Of a stretch of 64,000 bases of DNA, positions 55,510 to 63,254 are shown one piece after another; position 1 is the first letter of the stretch, and every line of letters begins with the position of its first letter. Both the position numbers and the translations under genes were made by a program. The notes under the pieces are model-generated. The model did not search any database. It worked only from the letters and a program-made list of their open reading frames with translations, and was not told where the DNA came from. The stretch comes from Curvibacter sp. AEP1-3 (GTDB lineage: Bacteria > Pseudomonadota > Gammaproteobacteria > Burkholderiales > Burkholderiaceae_C): the NCBI RefSeq assembly GCF_002163715.1, contig NZ_CP015698.1:930001-994000 (forward strand). The letters run 5' to 3'.

Positions 55510-56661
55510 TCAAGCGGTCAGTTCCTTGGCGCTGATCTGGTACTTGAAGTCGTCCGGCGCGTACGAGTCCAGACGGCCGGCCGCGGTTTCTGCCACCGGG
55601 TACATCAGGAAGCCGAGCTTGGGTCCCTTGGATTGGGGCAGAACCACGTCGTGCGCCACGTTGTAGGCCATCCAGTTGCCTTCCCAGCCGCCGAACAAGC
55701 CTTTGTTCACAGGTGCCACCAGCGGGTTGCTGGCCGACTTGATCCATTCCGGCGTTTCCTGGCGCATGACCTTGGCCACGTCGGCGGGGTCCATGCCCAC
55801 CCAGCCATAGCCTTTGAGGTAGACCTCGGCACGGCAGTGCTGGGCGCCTTTGAGGCTGGCAGAGTTGCCACCCAGCTCGCGGTAGCCGAAAGCGCTGGGC
55901 GCCACGCGCAGGCCATAGACATCGCGCGCAGGCACGCCGGCGGCGCGGCACAAACCTACAAACAAGGCATTCAAATCGGCGCACTTGCCGCCCAGGTTGT
56001 TGGTTTCCAACATGGTCTTGATATCACCTTCACCACAACCGCGTACCTTGGGCTCGCGGTAGGTGTTGGTCACGATCCAGTCGTAGATCTTCTGCACTTT
56101 CTCTACATCAGTCTTTGCGCCACGGGTGGCTTCCTGCGCGGTGGTGCGCACGATGCCGTCCAGAGGCAGTAAATCCGTAGGCTGGGTCCAGTACTTCAGG
56201 GTAGCGGCATCTTCGGCCACGGTGGTTTTCTGGCTCCAGTCCTGGGCGCGGCTGCGGGTGCGGATGCGGCTGGTCAGTTCGACAAAAGGCTTGGCCTGGT
56301 CGGCCGCAAAGTCCACAAACAGCATGCGGGCGCCGGTGGCGTTGTCGTCTTCCATGCGGGCGCTGCCATTGCTGGAGTAGCTGCTCTCCAGGGACTGCTG
56401 CCACTCGCTGTTGATGGAGGGCACCGGCAACCACAAGCGGGTAGCGCCTTGGGGTTTGGCAATATCGACCCGCGTGGTCACCTCAAAGGTGCGCCATTCG
56501 GCAGGTTTGGGGCTGAACTGGCGTTCTACTGCCGGTGCAGTTTGTGCAAAATTGATAGCAGGCAGCGCACATCCGGCGAGCGCTACAGCCGAATTCTTCA
56601 TAAATTTGCGGCGTTCGGCATGGGTCGGGTTGCCAGTGGCAATAGTGATTTGATCGGTCAT
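55510..56661 (-). CDS. Exported transglutaminase-like cysteine protease domain protein
   Basis: 383 aa. The signal has a twin-arginine-like motif (AERRKFMKNSAVALAGCALP). The transglutaminase core shows the catalytic triad: Cys in NLGGKCADLNALFVGLCRAA, His in LKGAQHCRAEVYLKGYG, and Asp in WVGMDPADVAK. Such proteins act on cell-wall or other peptide bonds; the substrate is unknown. The signal-peptide core is encoded by a dispersed repeat (56550-56592). 19 bp upstream of pabBC on the same strand. Confidence 0.88.
   Translation of the reverse strand: MTDQITIATGNPTHAERRKFMKNSAVALAGCALPAINFAQTAPAVERQFSPKPAEWRTFEVTTRVDIAKPQGATRLWLPVPSINSEWQQSLESSYSSNGSARMEDDNATGARMLFVDFAADQAKPFVELTSRIRTRSRAQDWSQKTTVAEDAATLKYWTQPTDLLPLDGIVRTTAQEATRGAKTDVEKVQKIYDWIVTNTYREPKVRGCGEGDIKTMLETNNLGGKCADLNALFVGLCRAAGVPARDVYGLRVAPSAFGYRELGGNSASLKGAQHCRAEVYLKGYGWVGMDPADVAKVMRQETPEWIKSASNPLVAPVNKGLFGGWEGNWMAYNVAHDVVLPQSKGPKLGFLMYPVAETAAGRLDSYAPDDFKYQISAKELTA
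56550..56592 (+). repeat. Dispersed ~50-bp repeat, copy 11, encodes part of a Tat-like signal
   Basis: Plus-strand AATTGATAGCAGGCAGCGCA, a spacer and CGAGCGCTACAGCC. Antisense to the gene; translated as AVALAGCALPAINFA. Confidence 0.7.
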
Positions 56662-56798
56662 TCTGAATTCCCGGTGGGTGGTCTAGCCGCCTTCCCTGAG
56701 CAGCGCGGGGCGCTACACGGCGACGAAAGAGCGATTATCCCCTGCTGCCTGTATATTCAGCCCTCCTCTGCCGTAACGGCCCCACGCCTCTATCCCCT

Positions 56799-58970
56799 TT
56801 GAGCTCCGATTTTTCTTCCCTGCCGCCAGCCAGCGCCGCCCTGGCACAGCACGCCCTGCGTGCCTTTGAGCAGGTGGTGGGCAGCACCAGCGGCTTCAGG
56901 CGTCGCGCCGGTCAGCACCAGATGGCCGAGACCGTGGCCGCCACGCTGGCGCAGGCCGACATCGGCGAGCACCCCCACCCCACCAAGGCCATTGCCGTCA
57001 TCCAGGCCGGGACCGGCGTGGGCAAGAGTGCCGCCTATGCCAGCACCGCCATTGCCATGGCGCTGGAGCGCAAGACGCGCGTCATCATCAGCACCGCCAC
57101 CGTGGCGCTGCAAGAGCAACTGATGACCAAGGACCTGCCGGCTCTGGCGCGCAGCATGGACCAGCCCTTTGCTTACGCACTGGCCAAAGGGCGCGGGCGC
57201 TACGTGTGCAAGGTGAAGCTGGAGCGGTTGGTGGGCAGCGGCGCGGCGGAAGACGATTTGTTTGACGACCTAGCCAGCGACGATAGGCCGCAGCCCAAGG
57301 TAAGTGCCCTGTCGCAAGAAGCCATCGAAGAACGCCGCCAAGCCTTGTTTGAGAGCATGGCCCACAAGCTGGCCGTGGTCAGTTGGGACGGCGACCGCGA
57401 CACCCTGGCCGACACCCCCGACCCGCGCGACTGGTCGGCCGTGGCCGCCGAGCGCCACACCTGCACCGCGCGCCACTGTCCGCGCTTTAAGGAGTGCAGC
57501 TACTACAACGCGCGCACCAAGCTCGCCGAGGCCAATGTCATCGTGGCCAACCACGATCTTGTGCTCGCCAGCCTGGGGATGAAGACCCTGCCCGACCTCG
57601 ACAACTGCCTGGTGGTGTTCGACGAAGGCCACCACCTGCCCGCCGTCGCGCTGGACCAGTTCTCCAGCGCCATGGACCTGAGCAACCTGCGCTGGCTGGA
57701 CAAGCTACCCAAAGTCATGAGCGAGGTGGCCGGCAAGCTGGCCCTGCACATGGGCGAAGATGTGCAGACCGTCACCAGCCAGCTCAAAGGTGCCCTTACG
57801 TCTGTCGCCCGCATGGCGATGGACTTGGTGTGGGCCCATACCGGCCAGGATGCCCATGGCGGCGGCAAAGATGGCACTTTGCGATTTGCCCACGGCGTGC
57901 TGCCCGAGGCCCTGCACGAGCCAGTGCGCCAGATTCAATCACAGGCCACGGGCCTCTCCAAAGCGCTGGAGGCGCTGGGCGTGGACGTAAAAGCCATCGC
58001 CAAAGACGATCCGTCCCAAGCCGTGCTGTGCGCGCAGCTGTATGCCCAGCTGGGCGGCATTGCGCCGCGCCTGGGCAGCTTGGTGAGCACCGCAAATTTG
58101 CTGCTGGAGCATGGCGAGCAGCCCTTGGCCAAGTGGCTGCAAGCCGAGAGCGACAACGGCTACCTGACCATGACGGCGCATGCCTGCCCCATTGTGCCCG
58201 GCGACTTGCTGCGCCAGTTTTTGTGGAGCCAAGTGCGCGGCGCCATCGTGACCAGCGCATCGCTCACCAGCTGCGGCAGCTTTGACTACTTTTTGAAAGA
58301 AGCAGGCCTTGCCAACAAGGACTACGTGACCGCGCTGGAAGTGGCCAGCCCTTTCAACTACGCCAAGCAAGGCAGCCTGACAGTGGTGCACACCCAAGCC
58401 GACCCCAAGCACGCAGATGCCTACACCGCCGAGATGGTGCGCGCGCTCATGGAAGACATCGAGCAAGTCAAACGCGGCGCGCTGGTGCTGTTCACCAGCC
58501 GCGCCCAGATGCGCACGGCGACGGAGGCAGTTCCCGGCCACATGATGGACATGGTGCTGGTGCAAGGCACGCAGTCGCGCACGCGGCTGCTGGCAGCACA
58601 CGCAGAACGGGTGGAGAGCGGTTTGCCCTCGGTGCTGTTCGGCCTGCAGAGCTTTGGCGAAGGACTGGATTTGCCCGGCGCTTTGTGCGAAACCGTGTTC
58701 ATCGCCAAGCTGCCCTTCGCCCCGCCCAGCGACCCGGTGGACGAAGCGCGTGCAGAGTGGCTGCGCAGCGTGGGCCGCGACCCTTTCAACGAACTGGTGA
58801 TCCCCGCGACCGGCGTGAAGCTGCTGCAATGGACCGGCCGCGCCATTCGTACCGAGGAAGATCGCGCACAGGTCATCTGCTATGACAAGCGGCTCATGCA
58901 AACCAGCTACGGAAAGCGGATGTTGGCGGGATTGCCCGCTTACAAGTTGGGGACGCGGTTAACAGGCTGA
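56799..58970 (+). CDS. dinG: ATP-dependent DNA helicase DinG
   Basis: XPD-like superfamily 2 helicase that unwinds DNA, R-loops and forked substrates. 723 aa from a TTG start at 56799. Walker A is QAGTGVGKSAAYAS, the DEAH box is VVFDEGHHLP, and the C-terminal motif VI is QWTGRAIRTEEDRA. The four iron-sulfur cysteines are Cys137, Cys222, Cys227 and Cys233 (YVCKV; HTCTARHCPRFKECSYY). Divergent from the transglutaminase gene with 137 bp between; a candidate terminator follows. Confidence 0.94.
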   Translation: MSSDFSSLPPASAALAQHALRAFEQVVGSTSGFRRRAGQHQMAETVAATLAQADIGEHPHPTKAIAVIQAGTGVGKSAAYASTAIAMALERKTRVIISTATVALQEQLMTKDLPALARSMDQPFAYALAKGRGRYVCKVKLERLVGSGAAEDDLFDDLASDDRPQPKVSALSQEAIEERRQALFESMAHKLAVVSWDGDRDTLADTPDPRDWSAVAAERHTCTARHCPRFKECSYYNARTKLAEANVIVANHDLVLASLGMKTLPDLDNCLVVFDEGHHLPAVALDQFSSAMDLSNLRWLDKLPKVMSEVAGKLALHMGEDVQTVTSQLKGALTSVARMAMDLVWAHTGQDAHGGGKDGTLRFAHGVLPEALHEPVRQIQSQATGLSKALEALGVDVKAIAKDDPSQAVLCAQLYAQLGGIAPRLGSLVSTANLLLEHGEQPLAKWLQAESDNGYLTMTAHACPIVPGDLLRQFLWSQVRGAIVTSASLTSCGSFDYFLKEAGLANKDYVTALEVASPFNYAKQGSLTVVHTQADPKHADAYTAEMVRALMEDIEQVKRGALVLFTSRAQMRTATEAVPGHMMDMVLVQGTQSRTRLLAAHAERVESGLPSVLFGLQSFGEGLDLPGALCETVFIAKLPFAPPSDPVDEARAEWLRSVGRDPFNELVIPATGVKLLQWTGRAIRTEEDRAQVICYDKRLMQTSYGKRMLAGLPAYKLGTRLTG

Positions 58971-59025
58971 GACGCCTAGCAAGCTCGAATTCATTCACCG
59001 ACCGTTTTCGCTACTCTGCCACATC

Positions 59026-59045
59026 AGCCCGCCATGTCGCGGGCT
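59026..59045 (+). terminator. Probable terminator after dinG
   Basis: AGCCCGC (59026-59032) and GCGGGCT (59039-59045) form a perfect 7-bp stem with a 6-nt loop, followed by TTGTCACTTTTT. The T-tract is interrupted, so efficiency is uncertain. It separates dinG from the LacI-sugar operon. Confidence 0.6.
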
Positions 59046-59141
59046 TTGTCACTTTTTGAACCGCTATTTGCAGGAGAGCCAGAGAGCCGGTCCTGGGGCG
59101 TCGCGGCGCATCGTTGCAAAAAGGAAGTCGCGAACTCGAGT

Positions 59142-59219
59142 CCCTTGAACAAGGGAAAACACTAATTTCCGAAACCGCTTTCGGAAGAACAATGCGCCCA
59201 TCCAAGGCCTTGTTCAAGG
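59142..59219 (+). promoter_or_regulatory. Paired palindromes that can form a hairpin over the lacI ribosome site
   Basis: CCCTTGAACAAGGG (59142-59155) is a perfect 14-bp dyad. CCTTGTTCAAGG (59208-59219) is the reverse complement of its inner 12 bases. As RNA the two could pair over 12 bp, hiding AAGGAG (59216-59221), the ribosome site of the LacI gene. As DNA they could be two binding sites for one regulator on either side of the LacI operator. Confidence 0.45.
59167..59186. promoter_or_regulatory. LacI-type operator
   Basis: TTCCGAAACCGCTTTCGGAA has perfect 8-bp arms around CCGC and fits the LacI-family core AANCGNTT. It lies 40 bp before the LacI gene start, so the regulator probably controls its own operon including the ABC importer. 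Confidence 0.75.
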
Positions 59220-59225
59220 AGCGCT

Positions 59226-60275
59226 GTGTCGATTCAAAAGTTAGCTGACGCGTTGGGGTTGGCGCCCTCTACGGTATCCCGTGCCTTGAACGGATATGCC
59301 GACATCAACGTCAAGACACGTCAGCGCGTGCAGGAAGCTGCCCGTGACATGAAATACCGTCCCCATCCGGTCGCGCATCGCCTCGCCACCGGAAGGAACG
59401 GGGCCATAGCACTCATGACCTCGGTGCGGGCTGGAAATTACCTAGATGCATCATTCGCGGCCCTGCTCTCGGGCGCCGCTGAAGTTCTACGGGAACAAGG
59501 ATATTTCGCGATGTCTTTAGCCTTGCCTGTCGGAGACGGCGAGCTCAAGGAGATGGATCGCCTGATTGAAGGTCGGCTGGTCGACGGAGTCATCCTGGCC
59601 CGAACCCGCACATTTGATTCCCGCGTCGCGTTGTTACAAGAGCGTCGAATTCCATTTGTAACTCATGGCCGGACAGAAACCAACGCTCCACACGCTTGGG
59701 TTGACACCGACAACGAGCAGGCCTTTTACGTAGCAACCCGTCGACTCATCGAGCTCGGGCATCGCCACTTGAGCATGATCAACGGCCCTGAGTCCATGAC
59801 CTACGCACAGCTTCGGAAACGTGGATTCTTGCGGGCCTGTAGTGAAGCTGGGATGGATCAATCCAAGATCTCGATTCAACACTGTGAGGTGACCTCTCAA
59901 GCGGGGGAGCGCGCTGCAAATGAGATCCTGACGGGTTCTCCTCAAGTCACCGGCCTTGTCTGTGCAACCGATTCCCAAGCTCTGGGAGCCATGTCTGCAT
60001 GTCGTCAACGCGGCATTCAAGTGGGCAGAGACATTTCTGTGACCGGTTACGGTAACAGTGAGGCTGCTGCGTATGCATCACCGCCCCTCTCCACCATTGA
60101 GCACGCCATCGTAGACAACGGGCGCCATCTCGCTGAATTGCTATTGCGTGTGATGGCTGGCGACGACTTGAACGCGCTCAACAGGCTCGAGCCGGTTCAT
60201 TTCATTGAGCGCCCATCCATAGGCGCGATGCGTCAGGCCCCATCCAGAAAAGTGCGTACGGGCACAAAAAGTTAA
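59226..60275 (+). CDS. LacI family transcriptional regulator
   Basis: 349 aa from a GTG at 59226, with AAGGAG 4 nt upstream. The N-terminal helix-turn-helix and hinge read MSIQKLADALGLAPSTVSRAL, NGYADINVKTRQRVQEAA (as two blocks), then a periplasmic-binding-protein-like effector domain from about residue 60 (GAIALMTSVRAGNYLDASFA) to the end. It is the first gene of the sugar ABC operon (20 bp to the next gene) and almost certainly represses it until the sugar or a phosphorylated derivative binds. Confidence 0.93.
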   Translation: MSIQKLADALGLAPSTVSRALNGYADINVKTRQRVQEAARDMKYRPHPVAHRLATGRNGAIALMTSVRAGNYLDASFAALLSGAAEVLREQGYFAMSLALPVGDGELKEMDRLIEGRLVDGVILARTRTFDSRVALLQERRIPFVTHGRTETNAPHAWVDTDNEQAFYVATRRLIELGHRHLSMINGPESMTYAQLRKRGFLRACSEAGMDQSKISIQHCEVTSQAGERAANEILTGSPQVTGLVCATDSQALGAMSACRQRGIQVGRDISVTGYGNSEAAAYASPPLSTIEHAIVDNGRHLAELLLRVMAGDDLNALNRLEPVHFIERPSIGAMRQAPSRKVRTGTKS

Positions 60276-60295
60276 CTACAACGAGGAGACTAACT

Positions 60296-61567
60296 GTGAA
60301 GAAAACGTCTGCAACCCTGTTTTCAGTCCTGGTCCTTGCGGGGATCGCCCATGCCCAAACCAATGTCATCTCGACACAGATGCGACCCGTAGAAGAAGCT
60401 GCCAAGGTGAGGACCATCATTCTTGCCGGAGCGCCTGACACGGTGAACTTCATTCCGGAAGACGGCAATACCTACTTCACGCGCATGAAGGCGGAGCTCA
60501 GTGCCGCGCAGGGAAAGGTACACGCGACGATTGCCTTGGACGGAGAGCTGGCGCCAGTCAACCAGATCGGAGGGTTGTCTGACCTGGATGCTTTGCTCAA
60601 GTCCTTATCAGCCAGCCGCGAATTCTCGCCTGCAGCAGTCACGCTAGGCAAGTTCGGAGGGAAAAATCAGCGCTTCATTCCGTTGATGACCAACACCTTC
60701 CAGATGGCAGCGAACAAGAAAGCTCTGCAGTACCTGCCCAAGGGTGCAAACATCAATGCATTGACTTACGACCAACTCACCGCTTGGGGCAAAGCAATGA
60801 AAGCCGCTACGGGTGAATCCAAGATCGGATTTCCTGCAGGGCCGAAGGGGTTGATGCACCGCTATTTCCAAGCCTCGTTCTACCCCAGCCACACGGGCGG
60901 CATCGTACGGACATTCCGCAGTGCAGACGCGGAAAAGGGTTGGGCCAGCCTTCGTGAGCTGTGGGCTTATGTGAACCCACGATCCACCAGTTACGGATTC
61001 ATGGAAGAGCCACTCAAGACGGGAGAAGTGTGGGTCGCATTCGACCACACAGCCCGTTTGCTGCCGGCACTGATGGAGAAACCGGCTGATTTCGTGGTGT
61101 TCCCAGCCCCCGCAGGTGCCAAAGGCCGCGGCTACATGCCGGTCATGGTCGGAATGTCCATTCCCAAAAATGCACCTGACCGTGCAGCCGCGGAAAGGGT
61201 GATCGATCACATGACCAAACCCGCCACGCAGGCGCTGCTCATGAAAGAAATTGGCTTCTTTCCCGTCGTCAAAGCCAACCTCGGCACGTTGTCCCCGGGG
61301 ATCCAACTGGCGGCAGATGGCATGAACGCTGTGTTTGCGGCCAAGGATGGAGTCGTAACGCAACTGCCGGTGCACCTTGGTGCCAAGAGCGGTGAGTTCA
61401 ACAAGGTTTACGTAGATACCTTTACTCGCATCGTTTTGCGCAAAGAGGACATCAAGACGGTACTGGGTGAGCAAGCCAAGGTGCTGAACGATCTTGTTCA
61501 AGAAACCGGCGCCCCATGCTGGGCACCGGATGTCTCCACCAATGGCCGTCCGTGTTTTGTTGACTGA
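60296..61567 (+). CDS. Sugar ABC transporter substrate-binding protein
   Basis: 423-aa periplasmic receptor from a GTG at 60296, behind CGAGGAG. Signal peptide KKTSATLFSVLVLAGIAHAQ. The mature protein follows the CUT1-type binding-protein plan (SKIGFPAGPKGLMHRYFQAS, ELWAYVNPRSTSYGFMEEPL, MPVMVGMSIPKNAPDRAAAE). Two cysteines near the C-terminus (APCWAPDVSTNGRPCFVD) could form a disulfide. The ligand is not recognisable. Start of the transport genes after lacI. Confidence 0.88.
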   Translation: MKKTSATLFSVLVLAGIAHAQTNVISTQMRPVEEAAKVRTIILAGAPDTVNFIPEDGNTYFTRMKAELSAAQGKVHATIALDGELAPVNQIGGLSDLDALLKSLSASREFSPAAVTLGKFGGKNQRFIPLMTNTFQMAANKKALQYLPKGANINALTYDQLTAWGKAMKAATGESKIGFPAGPKGLMHRYFQASFYPSHTGGIVRTFRSADAEKGWASLRELWAYVNPRSTSYGFMEEPLKTGEVWVAFDHTARLLPALMEKPADFVVFPAPAGAKGRGYMPVMVGMSIPKNAPDRAAAERVIDHMTKPATQALLMKEIGFFPVVKANLGTLSPGIQLAADGMNAVFAAKDGVVTQLPVHLGAKSGEFNKVYVDTFTRIVLRKEDIKTVLGEQAKVLNDLVQETGAPCWAPDVSTNGRPCFVD

Positions 61568-61578
61568 CTGAAAGACCT

Positions 61579-62433
61579 ATGCAATCCCACTCCAGCCGGA
61601 CACCTTATCTGCTCATTGCCCCGAGCTTGGTGTTTTTATTGCTGTTGTTTGTATGGCCTCTGGCAGAGACGGCATTGATGGCCTTTCGTACACCGGAAGG
61701 ACTTTGGACCAGCCAGTACCTCAGCAAAATGGCAGGCGACCTCAACTTTTCGGTCGCCCTGAAAAACACCTTGATTCTGGTTGCCATCATCGTGCCACTT
61801 CAAATCGGAGTTGCACTCTCGATGGCGATGATGCTGCAGAAGGTGGAGTGGGGTCGCATGGGCTTTCTCTACATCTGGACTGTTCCCCTCGGTGTATGTG
61901 ACTTGGCCGCCGGCCTGGCTTGGCTTGCCATCTTCACCGATCGGGGCTATTTCAGTTCTGCCCTGAATGCTGTGGGTCTCATCGATGGCCCCATCGCCTG
62001 GTTGAGCTATGAAAACCCCGTCGCGCTCTTCGTCTGCGTGATCCTTGCCGAGATCTGGCGAGCAACGTCGATCGTGCTGGTCATCTTGGTAGCGGGCGTC
62101 CAGTTGATACCCAAGGAGTACAACGAAGCTGCAGAGGTATTCGGTGCGAGTCCATGGACACGCTTTGTCAAGATCACGCTACCGCTCCTCAAACCCAGCA
62201 TGCAAAGTGCTTTGATCTTGAGAACGGTACTTGCCTTTGAAGTCTTCGCTGTGGTGTATGCCCTGGCAGGGCGCGACCTGCCTGTATTGGTGGGCGAGGC
62301 CTACAACTGGCAAGGCGCTTACCAGAACACCCATGTGGCTTCAGCCTACGCAGTGTTCATCCTGGGCGTCTCAATTCTGTCTACGCTGGTGTACCTGCGC
62401 GTTCTGCGTGTACGCCGTGAAACATTGGCATAA
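61579..62433 (+). CDS. Sugar ABC transporter permease (MalF-like)
   Basis: 284 aa, six TM segments. The EAA loop is EYNEAAEVFGASPWTRFVKI, followed by TLPLLKPS, typical of CUT1 permeases. The N-terminus RTPYLLIAPSLVFLLLLFVW starts the first TM segment. 11 bp after the binding protein gene and 2 bp before the second permease gene. Confidence 0.93.
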   Translation: MQSHSSRTPYLLIAPSLVFLLLLFVWPLAETALMAFRTPEGLWTSQYLSKMAGDLNFSVALKNTLILVAIIVPLQIGVALSMAMMLQKVEWGRMGFLYIWTVPLGVCDLAAGLAWLAIFTDRGYFSSALNAVGLIDGPIAWLSYENPVALFVCVILAEIWRATSIVLVILVAGVQLIPKEYNEAAEVFGASPWTRFVKITLPLLKPSMQSALILRTVLAFEVFAVVYALAGRDLPVLVGEAYNWQGAYQNTHVASAYAVFILGVSILSTLVYLRVLRVRRETLA

Positions 62434-62435
62434 GC

Positions 62436-63239
62436 ATGCAGAACACCTCCCGATTTGTCACTGTCTCCGCCTTGCTGCTATCCGTCTGCTGGCTGGTGCC
62501 CATCGTTCTGATCGGATTGAGCGCATTCGTGCCGCGCGAAGCAGTCAGCGCGTGGCCCAAGAGCTTCATTCCTGAAGCTTTTTCGCTGGACACCATGCGC
62601 TTCTTTCTGAACTACGCAGGTGTCTGGCAGGCTGTGATGAGTAGCGTCTTGGTAGCCGCGCTGACCATGTTGTTTGCGGTGATTCTGGGTGCTCCCGCAG
62701 GTTACGCCCTTGCGCGATACGACTTCACGGGGCAAACGGCATACCGCCTTCTGGTCGTGATGACACGAGCCTTCCCATTGGCCATTCTCGCTTTGCCTTT
62801 GGTTACCCGCTTCATTAGCGTCGGCTTGTATGACACCCATTTGGGCGTGGCGTTGGTTCACACCGCTTTGGCTCTTCCCTTCTCCATTCTTGTGTCTTCC
62901 AGTCTCTTTATGGGTATCCCGCGAGAACTTGAAGAGGCTGCGTGGACGCTTGGATGCAGTCGATTGCAAGCGTTCATGAAGATCGTTTTGCCCTTGGCAC
63001 TACCAGGTATGGCTGCGACCATGATCTTCAGCTTTGTAATTTCCTGGAATGAAGTGTTTGCAGCGAGTGTCCTTACGCTGAACAACCGGACCCTGACTGC
63101 TTTCCTGTTCGCCAGTCTCGAGGAGAGCCCTCTTCACTTCCGTTTTGCAGGTGGCTTCTTTTTAATTTTGCCTTCGCTGCTCTTCATCTTCGTGGTACGC
63201 AAGTATCTGTTCTCCATGTGGGGCATCAGCAACCGCTGA
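62436..63239 (+). CDS. Sugar ABC transporter permease (MalG-like)
   Basis: 267 aa, six TM segments with the EAA loop IPRELEEAAWTLGCSRLQAF and KIVLPLALPG. Ends YLFSMWGISNR. Forms the heterodimeric membrane channel with the preceding gene product. 15 bp before the ATPase gene. Confidence 0.93.
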   Translation: MQNTSRFVTVSALLLSVCWLVPIVLIGLSAFVPREAVSAWPKSFIPEAFSLDTMRFFLNYAGVWQAVMSSVLVAALTMLFAVILGAPAGYALARYDFTGQTAYRLLVVMTRAFPLAILALPLVTRFISVGLYDTHLGVALVHTALALPFSILVSSSLFMGIPRELEEAAWTLGCSRLQAFMKIVLPLALPGMAATMIFSFVISWNEVFAASVLTLNNRTLTAFLFASLEESPLHFRFAGGFFLILPSLLFIFVVRKYLFSMWGISNR

Positions 63240-63254
63240 GTACAAAGGAACACT

